The position numbers were made by a program, and so were the translations under genes. From positions 87,033-151,032 of the forward strand of contig JAEWUM010000013.1 of assembly GCA_023459355.1 (NCBI GenBank): 64,000 nucleotides of DNA, read 5' to 3'. The notes under the pieces are model-generated. The model saw only the letters and a program-made list of their open reading frames with translations. It had not been told where the DNA came from and ran no database searches. Source of the stretch: Bacteroidota bacterium. Its GTDB lineage: Bacteria > Bacteroidota > Bacteroidia > Bacteroidales > Paludibacteraceae. Of the stretch, positions 1-8,646 are shown piece by piece (position 1 is the stretch's first letter; each line of letters opens with the position of its first letter).

Positions 1-23
1 GTTATTGTTTTCTCAAAATCGTT

Positions 24-47
24 GTCATCCCGAGCGAAGCGAGGGAA
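24..47. repeat. REP-like palindromic fragment
   Basis: A short gtcatcc-cgagcgaagcgaggga type sequence lies in the leader upstream of ftsY. Related words (cattgcgag, gcgaagc, aatgacgg) recur at 23.2, 24.8, 25.9-26.4, 61.5 and 63.9 kb, so it belongs to a dispersed intergenic palindrome family. Bases 1-88 hold no other gene that I can see. Confidence 0.5.
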
Positions 48-88
48 CTAAGTATAGTAAAGTAAATAAGTAAATTGTAAATAAGTCA

Positions 89-1039
89 ATGGGTTTATTC
101 AGTTTTTTTAGCAAAGAAAAGAAAGAAACGCTTGATCAGGGTTTATCGAAAACCAAGGAAAGTGTTTTCTCAAAAATATCAAGGGCGGTAGTTGGCAAAT
201 CGAAGGTTGACGATGAGGTGCTCGACAACCTGGAGGAGGTACTTATCACTTCGGATGTCGGGGTAGAGACTACCTTGCGCATCATCGAAAGGATTGAACA
301 GCGTGTTTCGCGGGATAAATACATCAATACAAGTGAGTTGAATGTGATTCTGAAAGAAGAAATCGCGGCTTTGCTGGCAGAAAATAATGCCGGTGTTGTG
401 GCCGGTTTCGAGTCGGAGTTACCTTCAAAGCCCTATGTGATTATGGTTGTGGGGGTGAATGGTGTCGGCAAGACGACCACCATAGGGAAACTGGCACATC
501 AGTTTAAGAAAGCCGGTAAGTCGGTGTATCTCGGGGCAGCCGATACTTTCAGAGCAGCAGCGGTCGACCAGTTGGTTATATGGGGAGAGCGTGTAGGCGT
601 ACCAGTTATTAAGCAAAAAATGGGAGCCGACCCGGCTTCGGTTGCCTACGATACAGTAGCTTCAGCCAAGGCCAATAATGCAGATGTGGTGATTATCGAT
701 ACGGCAGGTCGTCTGCACAACAAGGTGAACCTGATGAACGAGCTGACCAAAATCCGGAATGTGATGCAGAAAGTAATCCCGGGTGCTCCGCAGGAAGTGC
801 TGTTGGTACTGGATGGTTCGACCGGACAAAATGCGTTCGAACAGGCCAAACAATTTACAAAGGCGACAGATGTAAATGCACTGGCGATTACAAAACTGGA
901 TGGTACAGCCAAAGGTGGTGTGGTGATAGGAATTTCCGATCAGTTTAAGATTCCGGTGAAATACATCGGGTTGGGTGAAGGGATGGAACACTTGCAGGTG
1001 TTCGATCGGGAAGCATTTGTAGGTTCTTTATTTGAATGA
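89..1039 (+). CDS. ftsY: Signal recognition particle receptor FtsY
   Basis: SRP-docking GTPase that receives ribosome-nascent chain-SRP complexes at the inner membrane and passes them to SecYEG. The 316 residues are almost all NG domain: a helical N domain (about 20-100), the P-loop GVNGVGKTT at about 122-130, DTAGRL at about 204, and TKLDGTAKGG at about 268-277. The long acidic A domain of E. coli FtsY is absent, as in many Bacteroidota; membrane contact would depend on the basic N-terminal helix (FSKEKKE). The stop codon overlaps the rimO start in an ATGA arrangement, so the two are probably translationally coupled. Family assignment is secure. Confidence 0.97.
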   Translation: MGLFSFFSKEKKETLDQGLSKTKESVFSKISRAVVGKSKVDDEVLDNLEEVLITSDVGVETTLRIIERIEQRVSRDKYINTSELNVILKEEIAALLAENNAGVVAGFESELPSKPYVIMVVGVNGVGKTTTIGKLAHQFKKAGKSVYLGAADTFRAAAVDQLVIWGERVGVPVIKQKMGADPASVAYDTVASAKANNADVVIIDTAGRLHNKVNLMNELTKIRNVMQKVIPGAPQEVLLVLDGSTGQNAFEQAKQFTKATDVNALAITKLDGTAKGGVVIGISDQFKIPVKYIGLGEGMEHLQVFDREAFVGSLFE

Positions 1040-2331
1040 TGAAAAAAGGAAAAGTTGATATTATCACGATGGGTTGTTCCAAGAATTTGGTGGATTCGGA
1101 ACAACTGATGCGTCAGTTTGATGCACTGGGTTACAAGGTAAGTCACGATGCGGAAAAACCGGATGGTGAAGTGGTTATTGTGAATACCTGTGGATTCATT
1201 GGTGATGCTAAAGAAGAGAGCATAAACACCATTTTGCAATTAGCCGACCTGAAGAAGCGCCGGAAAATAGATAAGCTGTATGTGATGGGTTGTTTATCAG
1301 AGCGATACATGTCGGATTTGCAACAGGAAATTCCGGAAGTAGATAAGTATTTCGGAAAGTTCAATTACAATGAAATACTTACTGATCTGGGACAGGAATA
1401 CCGGGCCGATCTCCGGTTGGAACGTTCACTAACGACTCCGGCACATTATGCTTACCTGAAGATATCAGAAGGGTGCAACCGGACATGTTCTTATTGTGCC
1501 ATTCCGTTGATAACGGGAAAACACCGTTCCCGTTCGATGGATGACCTGGAAAAGGAAGTGAAAATGCTGGTCGGCAAAGGTGTGAAAGAGTTTCATCTGA
1601 TTGCTCAGGATTTGTCGTACTATGGCATCGATCGCTATAAATCACAAAAATTAGCGGAACTGCTGGAACGCTTATCGGATATTCCCGGCGTAGAATGGCT
1701 GCGCTTGCATTATGCCTATCCTGCTCATTTTCCGTATGAAATACTGAAAGTCATGCGTGAAAGGGAGAATGTATGCCGTTATCTTGACATCGCGCTCCAG
1801 CATGTCAGTGATCATATGTTAGGTATCATGCGCCGCAATTTCACAAAAGCACAAACCTACGAGTTAATCCGGCGTATCAGGGAGGAAGTTCCCGGCATCC
1901 ATCTCAGGACGACCATGCTAATCGGTCATCCGGGAGAAACAGAGGCAGATATTGAAGAATTGAAGGAGTTTTTACGTTTTGCCCGGTTTGAGCGTCTGGG
2001 TGCATTTACTTATTCGCACGAAGAAAGTACCTATGCACACAAGCATTATCAGGATGATATTCCGGAAGAAATAAAACAACAAAGGATGGATGAAATCATG
2101 TCGCTTCAGCAGGAAATATCAACTGAGATAAATCAGGCAAAAATAGGTTCCACCATGAAAGTAATCATAGACAAGAAAGACGGTGATTATTATGTGGGCC
2201 GGACTGAATTCGATTCGCCTGAGGTCGATCCGGAGGTGCTTATTCCTGTTGACACAAAAGGTGTTAAAGTGGGTGAGTTTTATCAGGCGGAAATTGTGGA
2301 TGCTGCTGAATTTGATTTGTACGGGAGATAA
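1036..2331 (+). CDS. rimO: Ribosomal protein S12 methylthiotransferase RimO
   Basis: Radical SAM enzyme that adds a methylthio group to the conserved aspartate of ribosomal protein S12. The 431 residues contain an N-terminal UPF0004 domain with three cysteines (GCSKN, NTCGF, GCLSER) for the auxiliary cluster, a radical SAM domain with CNRTCSYC (C147, C151, C154), and a C-terminal TRAM domain. Length is normal. RimO is preferred over MiaB because of the GCSKNLVDSE start and the short C-terminus. Two ATGs are available (1036 and 1039); the first overlaps the ftsY stop by 4 nt. Confidence 0.95.
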   Translation: MMKKGKVDIITMGCSKNLVDSEQLMRQFDALGYKVSHDAEKPDGEVVIVNTCGFIGDAKEESINTILQLADLKKRRKIDKLYVMGCLSERYMSDLQQEIPEVDKYFGKFNYNEILTDLGQEYRADLRLERSLTTPAHYAYLKISEGCNRTCSYCAIPLITGKHRSRSMDDLEKEVKMLVGKGVKEFHLIAQDLSYYGIDRYKSQKLAELLERLSDIPGVEWLRLHYAYPAHFPYEILKVMRERENVCRYLDIALQHVSDHMLGIMRRNFTKAQTYELIRRIREEVPGIHLRTTMLIGHPGETEADIEELKEFLRFARFERLGAFTYSHEESTYAHKHYQDDIPEEIKQQRMDEIMSLQQEISTEINQAKIGSTMKVIIDKKDGDYYVGRTEFDSPEVDPEVLIPVDTKGVKVGEFYQAEIVDAAEFDLYGR

Positions 2332-2336
2332 TATAA

Positions 2337-2374
2337 GTCTACAGTCTCCAGTCTCCGGACCCCAGACTGTAGAC
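2337..2374. repeat. Intergenic snap-back hairpin (gtctacagtct type)
   Basis: An 11-bp perfect inverted repeat (2337-2347 and 2364-2374) encloses further ctccagtctccgg-like words. It fills the short gap between rimO and the HU gene. No T tract follows, so it is not a standard intrinsic terminator. It resembles in design the elements at 4.1, 5.3, 38.2 and 47.0 kb. Confidence 0.6.
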
Positions 2375-2398
2375 CGCAGACATTTAATTTAAAATAAT

Positions 2399-2689
2399 AT
2401 GAAACACAAAGGATTAGTTGCTGCTGTTGCTTCAAAACTGAATCAGCCGGAGAATGAAGTTGACAGGATGTTAGAAGCAACGGTAGAAATTCTTAAATCA
2501 CAGTTGGTTGCCGGAAACATGGTGAGTTTTCAGGGCTTCGGTTCTTTCGAATTCAAAAGAAAGGAAGAACGGCTTTCGGTGCATCCGGCTACGCAGGTAC
2601 GCACCCTGATACCACCCAAGCAAGTGGTCAACTTCAGGCAGAGTTCAACATTGAAAGTGAAACTTAAAGATATCCTGCGCCATGAGTAA
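2399..2689 (+). CDS. HU/IHF-family DNA-binding protein
   Basis: Small nucleoid-type DNA-binding protein of 96 residues with the HU fold: a helical N-terminus (about 1-40), then GNMVSFQGFGSFEFKRKEER, the usual beta-arm entry where HU and IHF have a GFGxF motif, and the arm segment RTLIPPKQVVNFR. It overlaps the next gene, itself an HU-domain protein, by 8 nt, so both are made from one transcript. In Bacteroidales this pair often follows rimO. Which HU paralogue it is cannot be told from the sequence. Confidence 0.9.
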   Translation: MKHKGLVAAVASKLNQPENEVDRMLEATVEILKSQLVAGNMVSFQGFGSFEFKRKEERLSVHPATQVRTLIPPKQVVNFRQSSTLKVKLKDILRHE

Positions 2690-4106
2690 AGAAAAAATGA
2701 ATGCAGCCGAAATTGTTGAATTGTTATCGCAGCAGACTGCTGTTAGTAAAAAGCTGTCGGATGATTTTCTGAAAACGTTGCTGATGACAATTGAAGAAGC
2801 ACTGTTGTCGCAGGACAGTGTGAAAATCAATGGACTGGGGACTTTCAAGCTGCAATGGAATGAGCCCCGTAAAAGTGTGGATGTCAACACCGGCGCAGAA
2901 ATTGTTATCGATGGATATCATAAGGTCGTATTTACTCCGGATGCGGAGTTAAAAGAGCTCGCCAATGAGCCGTATGCCCATTTGCAACCGGTATTACTCG
3001 ATGATGGTGAAGAGGCTACTGAAAAAGCTTCAGAGGAAACAGCTGATGCGGATCAAATGCCATTGAAGTTTTTTAATGAGCAAGCCAGTGAGATCAAGGA
3101 TATTTTGTCGGAAATCAATGCCTTAAACGATAAGCAGGAAGACAAAACAAAGGATGCTGCAATAGAAGTAACTGCTACACAGTATTCTGAACCGGTAGCG
3201 CCTGAAGTGCCGCTTGAAATAGAAACCCCGCTTGAAATGATTGTTTCGGAAGAAGCAGAGGAAAAGCCAGAAGAGAAACCGGATGCGAAGTCTGAAGTTG
3301 TTGAAAAAGAAATAGTTGAGTCCTCAGAAGTTGAAGTAATTGAAACCCCGGAAGAAGTTGCTGCCGTAATCGAAGGTAAAGAAGCTGACCCGGTAGTAGA
3401 AGAATCATCTGCCATGGCGCCGGAAGTTTCTGTTGAAGAGCCTCAGGTAAAGGTAAAAGAGACGCAAAAAGCAGAGAGTAGAAAGAGACGGGTACAGGAG
3501 GTCGATGAGTTTCACCCTGAGAGCCTGGGGAAGAGCTCAGTCACCAGAGCACCTGGCCGGAAACTCGATTTCTTGTTTGTCGGAATCATGTTGGGAGGTT
3601 TGTTGGTGTATATCCTGATCGATTTTGATGTTTTCTCATTAATAAAAAAATATATCGATTCAAATCGTTTCAGAAGTGAAATTGTTCAGGTGCCTGAAAG
3701 TCAGTTTGTAATGCCGGAAGAAATACCTGCTGATAATTTGTTGCCTGATACGACGGTGTTACAGCAGGATACGGTAGCGCAGGAAACCGTTGCCGAGCCG
3801 ACAGAACCAGTTGATGAGTTGCAGGTCTTGTTTGATCAGCCACGTGTTTACAAGGAGTTTATCGCAACCGAGAAAGTTATCCCGGGTAGTCGCCTTACCC
3901 GTATCGCGGAACGTCACTATGGAGTGAAAGAATTTTGGGTGTATATATTCGAGGCCAACCGTGATTTGCTGAATTCCCCCGATGATATTGCTGTTGGTAT
4001 GCAATTGAAAATTCCGAGGCTTAACCCGAAGCTGGCAGATGCAGATAATCCCCGCTGTATGGAGTATGCGTTGAAGTTGCATGATGAATATGTGAAAGCA
4101 AATTAA
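2682..4106 (+). CDS. HU domain - transmembrane - LysM fusion protein
   Basis: A 474-residue protein of three parts. Residues about 1-90 are a second HU-like domain (INGLGTFKLQWNEPRKSV). Residues about 95-285 are a very acidic, Glu/Val/Pro-rich low-complexity linker ending in a basic patch (ESRKRRVQEVD). A single membrane segment lies at about 296-316 (FLFVGIMLGGLLVYILIDF), and a LysM domain at about 390-446 (VIPGSRLTRIAERHYG...IAVGMQLKIPRL). There is no signal peptide, so the topology implied is a cytoplasmic HU domain and a periplasmic LysM domain, which could tie DNA to the cell wall; that role is inference. The architecture is known in Bacteroidales, but I know of no defined function. Confidence 0.85.
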   Translation: MSKEKMNAAEIVELLSQQTAVSKKLSDDFLKTLLMTIEEALLSQDSVKINGLGTFKLQWNEPRKSVDVNTGAEIVIDGYHKVVFTPDAELKELANEPYAHLQPVLLDDGEEATEKASEETADADQMPLKFFNEQASEIKDILSEINALNDKQEDKTKDAAIEVTATQYSEPVAPEVPLEIETPLEMIVSEEAEEKPEEKPDAKSEVVEKEIVESSEVEVIETPEEVAAVIEGKEADPVVEESSAMAPEVSVEEPQVKVKETQKAESRKRRVQEVDEFHPESLGKSSVTRAPGRKLDFLFVGIMLGGLLVYILIDFDVFSLIKKYIDSNRFRSEIVQVPESQFVMPEEIPADNLLPDTTVLQQDTVAQETVAEPTEPVDELQVLFDQPRVYKEFIATEKVIPGSRLTRIAERHYGVKEFWVYIFEANRDLLNSPDDIAVGMQLKIPRLNPKLADADNPRCMEYALKLHDEYVKAN

Positions 4107-4107
4107 T

Positions 4108-4180
4108 AGTGGTCAGTGGTTAGTTGTTAGTTGTTAGTTGTTAGTGAATAACTGACCACTAACCACTATCAACTATCAAC
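4108..4180. repeat. Intergenic snap-back repeat (gttagttgttag type)
   Basis: Directly after the HU-LysM stop. A 10-bp perfect inverted repeat (agtggtcagt at 4108-4117, complement at 4151-4160) is flanked by tandem tagttgt units on one side and by actatca units, their approximate complement, on the other. The arms are built from short tandem words, as in the other elements of this class. Confidence 0.6.
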
Positions 4181-4209
4181 TATTATTTTCGTATCACACA
4201 AAATATTCG

Positions 4210-4217
4210 TACTTTTG
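4210..4217 (+). promoter_or_regulatory. Putative -7 box of prfA
   Basis: TACTTTTG matches the Bacteroidota consensus TAnnTTTG. A T-rich stretch about 18-20 bp upstream could serve as the -33 element. The prfA ATG is 28 bp downstream. Confidence 0.55.
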
Positions 4218-4245
4218 CACCGCTTTTAAATTGCAAGCATAATAC

Positions 4246-5331
4246 ATGGCAGAGACTTCATTAATAGAGAAATTAGACGCATTACAGCATAAATTTGACG
4301 AGATATCGACCTTGATTACCGATCCTTCCGTCATTTCAGATCAGAAACGCTTTGTGAAACTGAATAAAGAGTATCGTGATTTGGAAGAAATTCTTTCTGC
4401 CCGTGATGAATATAAGCTGGCTTTGTCGCACCTGACAGAAGCAAAAGAGATATTAGAAACCGAATCGGACCCTGAAATGCGGGAAATGGCAAAGTCGGAA
4501 ATTGATGAGATAGAGCCGAAGATTCCACAAATGGAAGAAGCGATAAAGTTGTTGCTGATTCCGGCTGATCCTGAGGATGATAAAAATGCGATTGTTGAAA
4601 TCAGGGGTGGTACCGGTGGTGATGAGGCGGCTATTTTTGCAGGTGATTTATTTAAAATGTACACCCGCTATTGCGAGTCGAAAGGCTGGAAAATCGAAGT
4701 GACCAGTGTTTCAGAAGGCACAATAGGAGGATATAAGGAAATCATCTTCACGGTATCGGGTCAACAGGTTTATGGTACGCTGAAATATGAATCGGGCGTG
4801 CACCGGGTGCAGCGGGTTCCGCAGACAGAAACGCAGGGACGTGTGCATACATCTGCTGCTACGGTAGCAGTTTTGCCCGAAGCAGAGGAATTCGACATCG
4901 AACTGAAAGAATCGGATGTGCGGGTAGATACTTTCTGCTCGTCGGGTGCCGGTGGACAGTCCGTAAATACCACCTATTCAGCTATCAGGCTGGTACATAT
5001 CCCCACTGGTATCACCGTGCAATGTCAGGATGAGAAGTCGCAGCATAAAAACAAAGCCAAGGCGATGGTTGAACTGCGGTCGCGTATTTATGCCATCGAA
5101 CACCAAAAGTACTTAGATGAAATTGGTTCAAAGCGCAAAACCATGGTTTCTACCGGTGACCGCTCCGCCAAAATCCGGACCTACAATTATCCGCAGGGAC
5201 GAATCACCGATCACCGCATTAATTTTACTATCTACAACCTGTCGGCTTTCATGAACGGTGATATCCAGTCGGTAATCGATCAGTTGATCGTAGCCGAAAA
5301 TGCAGAAAGGTTGAAGGAAAGCGAGTTGTAA
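4246..5331 (+). CDS. prfA: Peptide chain release factor 1
   Basis: Class I release factor that ends translation at UAA and UAG. The 361 residues show the usual RF1 order: helical domain 1, the codon-reading motif of the P-x-T form (PQT at about 192-194, within RVQRVPQTETQGRVHTSAATV), and the peptidyl-hydrolysis motif GGQ in SSGAGGQSVN. RF2 would have SPF instead of PxT. Length is normal and the sequence is intact. It has its own promoter box upstream and sits between two intergenic repeat elements. Confidence 0.97.
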   Translation: MAETSLIEKLDALQHKFDEISTLITDPSVISDQKRFVKLNKEYRDLEEILSARDEYKLALSHLTEAKEILETESDPEMREMAKSEIDEIEPKIPQMEEAIKLLLIPADPEDDKNAIVEIRGGTGGDEAAIFAGDLFKMYTRYCESKGWKIEVTSVSEGTIGGYKEIIFTVSGQQVYGTLKYESGVHRVQRVPQTETQGRVHTSAATVAVLPEAEEFDIELKESDVRVDTFCSSGAGGQSVNTTYSAIRLVHIPTGITVQCQDEKSQHKNKAKAMVELRSRIYAIEHQKYLDEIGSKRKTMVSTGDRSAKIRTYNYPQGRITDHRINFTIYNLSAFMNGDIQSVIDQLIVAENAERLKESEL

Positions 5332-5390
5332 GCTAATAGCTAATAGCTAATAACTAATAACTAATCATCGCTATTCGCTATTCACTAATT
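5332..5390. repeat. Intergenic low-complexity repeat (agctaat type)
   Basis: Tandem units of agctaat and aactaat run on from the prfA stop and are followed by cgctattcgctattcactaatt, an imperfect reverse complement. It is the third snap-back element of the left arm. Its folding is weaker than that of the others. Confidence 0.5.
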
Positions 5391-5406
5391 ACCTAAAGAT
5401 ACAAAT

Positions 5407-6237
5407 ATGAACAGAGCGCAATTATTTGATAACATTCAACGTAAGAAATCTTTTCTCTGTGTAGGGTTGGACACGGATATCAAGAAAATCCCGGAGTTTT
5501 TATTTGAAGAAGAAAACGACAGCATTTTTACCTTCAATAAAGCGATTATTGATGCTACGGCTGATTTATGTGTCGCGTATAAACCCAATCTGGCATTTTA
5601 CGAAAGCTTAGGTTTGCAGGGCTGGGAGGCATTGGAACGTACCGTCGACTATATCCGCGAAAATTATCCCGATCAGTTTATTATTGCGGATGCCAAAAGA
5701 GGGGATATCGGCAATACATCTGCCATGTACGCCAGTACTTTTCTGGGGAATATGGATTTTGATGCCGTAACCGTCGCACCTTATATGGGCGAAGACTCGG
5801 TAACGCCTTTTCTCACTTACACAGATAAATGGGTTATTCTGCTGGCGCTGACTTCCAACAAGGGGGCTTTCGACTTTCAGTTTATGCAGGATGCCGAAAG
5901 TGGAGAAAAGTTATTCGAGAAAGTACTTAAAACATCGCAACAGTGGGGTACAAGCGACAACCTTATGTATGTGGTAGGCGCTACAAAAGCGGATATGCTG
6001 TCGGAAATAAGGCAAATCATTCCCGACCATTTCTTGTTGGTTCCCGGAGTCGGGGCACAGGGTGGCAGTCTGCAGGAAGTCGCCAAATACGGATTGAACT
6101 CAACTTGCGGCTTACTGGTCAATTCTTCTCGTCAGATTATCTATGCGTCCTCCGGAAAAGACTTCGCGGAAGCGGCAAGAGCAGAAGCGAAAAAGGTACA
6201 GTTGGAGATGGAGGAGATTCTGAAAGCTGCTTTTTAA
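5407..6237 (+). CDS. pyrF: Orotidine 5'-phosphate decarboxylase (type 2)
   Basis: Last step of UMP synthesis: decarboxylation of orotidine monophosphate. The 276 residues and the motif DAKRGDIGNT (D95, K97) fit the longer type 2 family. The N-terminus FLCVGLDTDIKKIPEF and the phosphate-binding VPGVGAQGG near the C-terminus agree. The stop codon overlaps the stop of the convergent receptor gene by about 3 nt, with no room for a terminator between them. Confidence 0.96.
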   Translation: MNRAQLFDNIQRKKSFLCVGLDTDIKKIPEFLFEEENDSIFTFNKAIIDATADLCVAYKPNLAFYESLGLQGWEALERTVDYIRENYPDQFIIADAKRGDIGNTSAMYASTFLGNMDFDAVTVAPYMGEDSVTPFLTYTDKWVILLALTSNKGAFDFQFMQDAESGEKLFEKVLKTSQQWGTSDNLMYVVGATKADMLSEIRQIIPDHFLLVPGVGAQGGSLQEVAKYGLNSTCGLLVNSSRQIIYASSGKDFAEAARAEAKKVQLEMEEILKAAF

Positions 6238-8618
6238 AAATACAACCAATTATATTTTTTCTTTTCTTTCGGTTGTTTCTCAGATCGCTTGTTGTAATCA
6301 AAATACACTTTGTATGAAATACTCGGGATGATAGAGAAAATCCCGATTTTGTGCAATTTCAGCGGACGTGTGTAATCTGTTAAATTATTACGTTTTTTAT
6401 CATCATCATAATAATAACTATACGGATTGATGCGATTGTAAGCATTGTAAATGGAGTATGTCCACATAGCTTTATTCCCTTTGCGATTCGTTATTGTATG
6501 ACTAAGTCCCAGATCAAGACGATGATAGGGTTGCATTCGTGCTGAGTTTTTATCTCCGTAGATGAGTTCAATCGAGGGTTTTTGTGTTTCAGGATTTAAA
6601 GTATAATATTTTCCTAAAGCCGGTGTATATGGCATTCCGCTCTGAAATATCCATACCACGTTCATAACCCAGTTCTTGGGTAGTTCGCGATTTACGGTTA
6701 AAGTCACATTATGTGGCCGGTTAAAATCATATTCATAATTATCCCCATTGTTGATGTTGGCAAATGTGCGGTTGGCATATGACCAGGCATAGCCCAGCGA
6801 ACCTGTCCATTTTCCGGTATTTTTCTTTAACATCAGTTCTGCGCCGTAAGCCGTTCCCTTTCCATTGGTTTCGATTTTGTTTTCCACCGCCACGATGTTG
6901 ACCATATTTTCGTATCCTTCTTTCAGCGTAACAAGATGATTCATTTGTTTGTAGTATACACCGGTTTCTACTGAAAACATTCCTCCGGCAAACTGCCCGT
7001 TCCACGAAAAGGCATACTGATTAGAAATCTCCGGGGGCAATATTGCTGTAGCAGGCAACCACACTTCCTTTTTTAATAATTCTGATTGGGCAAAAACCAA
7101 ATGTGAACTTTGGCTTACACGTATGTAATTCAGGTTGAAACTTTGATTTTGATTGGGTGAGAATGAGATGTTCACACGAGGTTCGTGCTCAATATAGCTT
7201 TTACCATTGTTGCTGAAACTGCTTAAACGAAACGACGGTTGTATCAGCAATCCCGGCTTCAGGTTGATTTTGTTATCCATATATATCGCCGATTCAACTG
7301 CGTTAAATTTATCGCCGATAGCCGGTGTGGAAGAAGTGGAAAGATAGTTGTAATTCGGTTCGTAACTAAGACTGCTTATCTGTCCGCCGAATTCCATGTT
7401 CCAGTTTTTCAGGAAAGAATATTTCCATGCCGAACGGAACGAAAAATCGTTGACCGAAGCTCTGTTCAAGGTTTCCAGTTCCTTGGTTACATCATCTTCT
7501 TTATACCTATAATCTAGTCCTGTTCTATTGCGGTAGCGACTGAAAGAAAGAATATTTTCAGCATAAAGCTTAGGAGAAAAAACACGGTTCCAGCGACCTG
7601 AGATTAACCAATTACCCCATTGTTGGTTGAAGTGACTGCGTTCGTCGTTTGTCATTTTCCAGGGTTTTGTCCAGAAATTCAGATAATCATCTCCCTGGTA
7701 TAAGTTCAGAATCAGGCTGTTTCGATTATCAGGCTTCCAGTTTAGTTTGGCATTAATGTCATGAAATCCGTAAGCAACAATTGCATCATTCTCATCAACC
7801 AAAACACTTATTAAACCAAAAAATGCATCAGTAAGGGTTTTACGAGCAGTGACTATGTAGCTGAATTTTTTATTGGCCAAAGGTCCTTCGAATGTGAATG
7901 AAAAATCGGTAACGCCTACACTGAAATTTCCCTGATGTTTAGATATGTTACCTTCACGTTGTGTGATGTCCACGATAGAGGATAATTTTCCACCTTGTCT
8001 TGCAGGGAAGTTTCCTTTGTAAAAATCCACCGAATTAATCATATCCGGGTTAAAGACAGAAAGGAAACCGCCGAGGTGATTTACATAGATAAGTGGTACA
8101 TTATCCAATAGATATTGATTTTGACCGGGCTCACCACCACGTACCATCATCAAGCTCATTCCTTCCGACTGTGTTTGTACGCCGGGTATAAGTTGCATAG
8201 CTTTGATTACATCTGGTTTGCCGCCGAGCGTAGGAATTTGTGTAAGCTGTTTGCTGGAAAACCGTGTTGTTTCAAAATGCCTCTCGCGAGGGGCTGTTAC
8301 GGTGATCTCTTGCAAGTTATTATTGGTTTCGAGGCTGACGTTGAGCAGGCTGTCACGCGACGAAACAATACTTAGTTCCGCGGTTTTATAGCCGATGTAC
8401 GAGATACTGAGTTTGCAGGGCATAGTTGCTTTCAGACTGAAATATCCCCGGTTGTCGGTTGTACTTCCGCTCTGTTGATTGCTTGTTAATACATTGGCTC
8501 CAATGAGTACTTCTCCGTTTTGTGCGTCACGAACAAAACCTGAAAGCTGAACTTGTGCAGCCCGGCTATGCTGAACTATTACAATGAAGAGTAAAAAATA
8601 TACGTGTTTGATTTTCAT
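6234..8618 (-). CDS. TonB-dependent receptor (module 3)
   Basis: Outer-membrane active transporter of 794 residues. After a signal peptide (about 1-20) comes a CarboxypepD_reg-like domain (GFVRDAQNGEVLIGANV ... TTDNRGYFSL, about 25-100), a plug domain (IPTLGGKPDVIKAMQLIPGV; LLDNVPLIYVNHLGGFLS; GGKLSSIVDI), then a beta-barrel ending in an aromatic C-terminus. It is the last gene of the run OMP barrel - DUF4249 lipoprotein - receptor, 28 nt behind the lipoprotein. Not a SusC type: it is shorter and paired with DUF4249 rather than SusD. The substrate is unknown. Confidence 0.9.
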   Translation of the reverse strand: MKIKHVYFLLFIVIVQHSRAAQVQLSGFVRDAQNGEVLIGANVLTSNQQSGSTTDNRGYFSLKATMPCKLSISYIGYKTAELSIVSSRDSLLNVSLETNNNLQEITVTAPRERHFETTRFSSKQLTQIPTLGGKPDVIKAMQLIPGVQTQSEGMSLMMVRGGEPGQNQYLLDNVPLIYVNHLGGFLSVFNPDMINSVDFYKGNFPARQGGKLSSIVDITQREGNISKHQGNFSVGVTDFSFTFEGPLANKKFSYIVTARKTLTDAFFGLISVLVDENDAIVAYGFHDINAKLNWKPDNRNSLILNLYQGDDYLNFWTKPWKMTNDERSHFNQQWGNWLISGRWNRVFSPKLYAENILSFSRYRNRTGLDYRYKEDDVTKELETLNRASVNDFSFRSAWKYSFLKNWNMEFGGQISSLSYEPNYNYLSTSSTPAIGDKFNAVESAIYMDNKINLKPGLLIQPSFRLSSFSNNGKSYIEHEPRVNISFSPNQNQSFNLNYIRVSQSSHLVFAQSELLKKEVWLPATAILPPEISNQYAFSWNGQFAGGMFSVETGVYYKQMNHLVTLKEGYENMVNIVAVENKIETNGKGTAYGAELMLKKNTGKWTGSLGYAWSYANRTFANINNGDNYEYDFNRPHNVTLTVNRELPKNWVMNVVWIFQSGMPYTPALGKYYTLNPETQKPSIELIYGDKNSARMQPYHRLDLGLSHTITNRKGNKAMWTYSIYNAYNRINPYSYYYDDDKKRNNLTDYTRPLKLHKIGIFSIIPSISYKVYFDYNKRSEKQPKEKKKYNWLYF

Positions 8619-8646
8619 TTTTCCGCTATACGTTATTCACGAGCCA

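Noticed and set aside
5943..6317. 124-codon + strand frame over the pyrF end and the convergent receptor end
   Set aside because: Overlaps two certain genes; composition is not protein-like.
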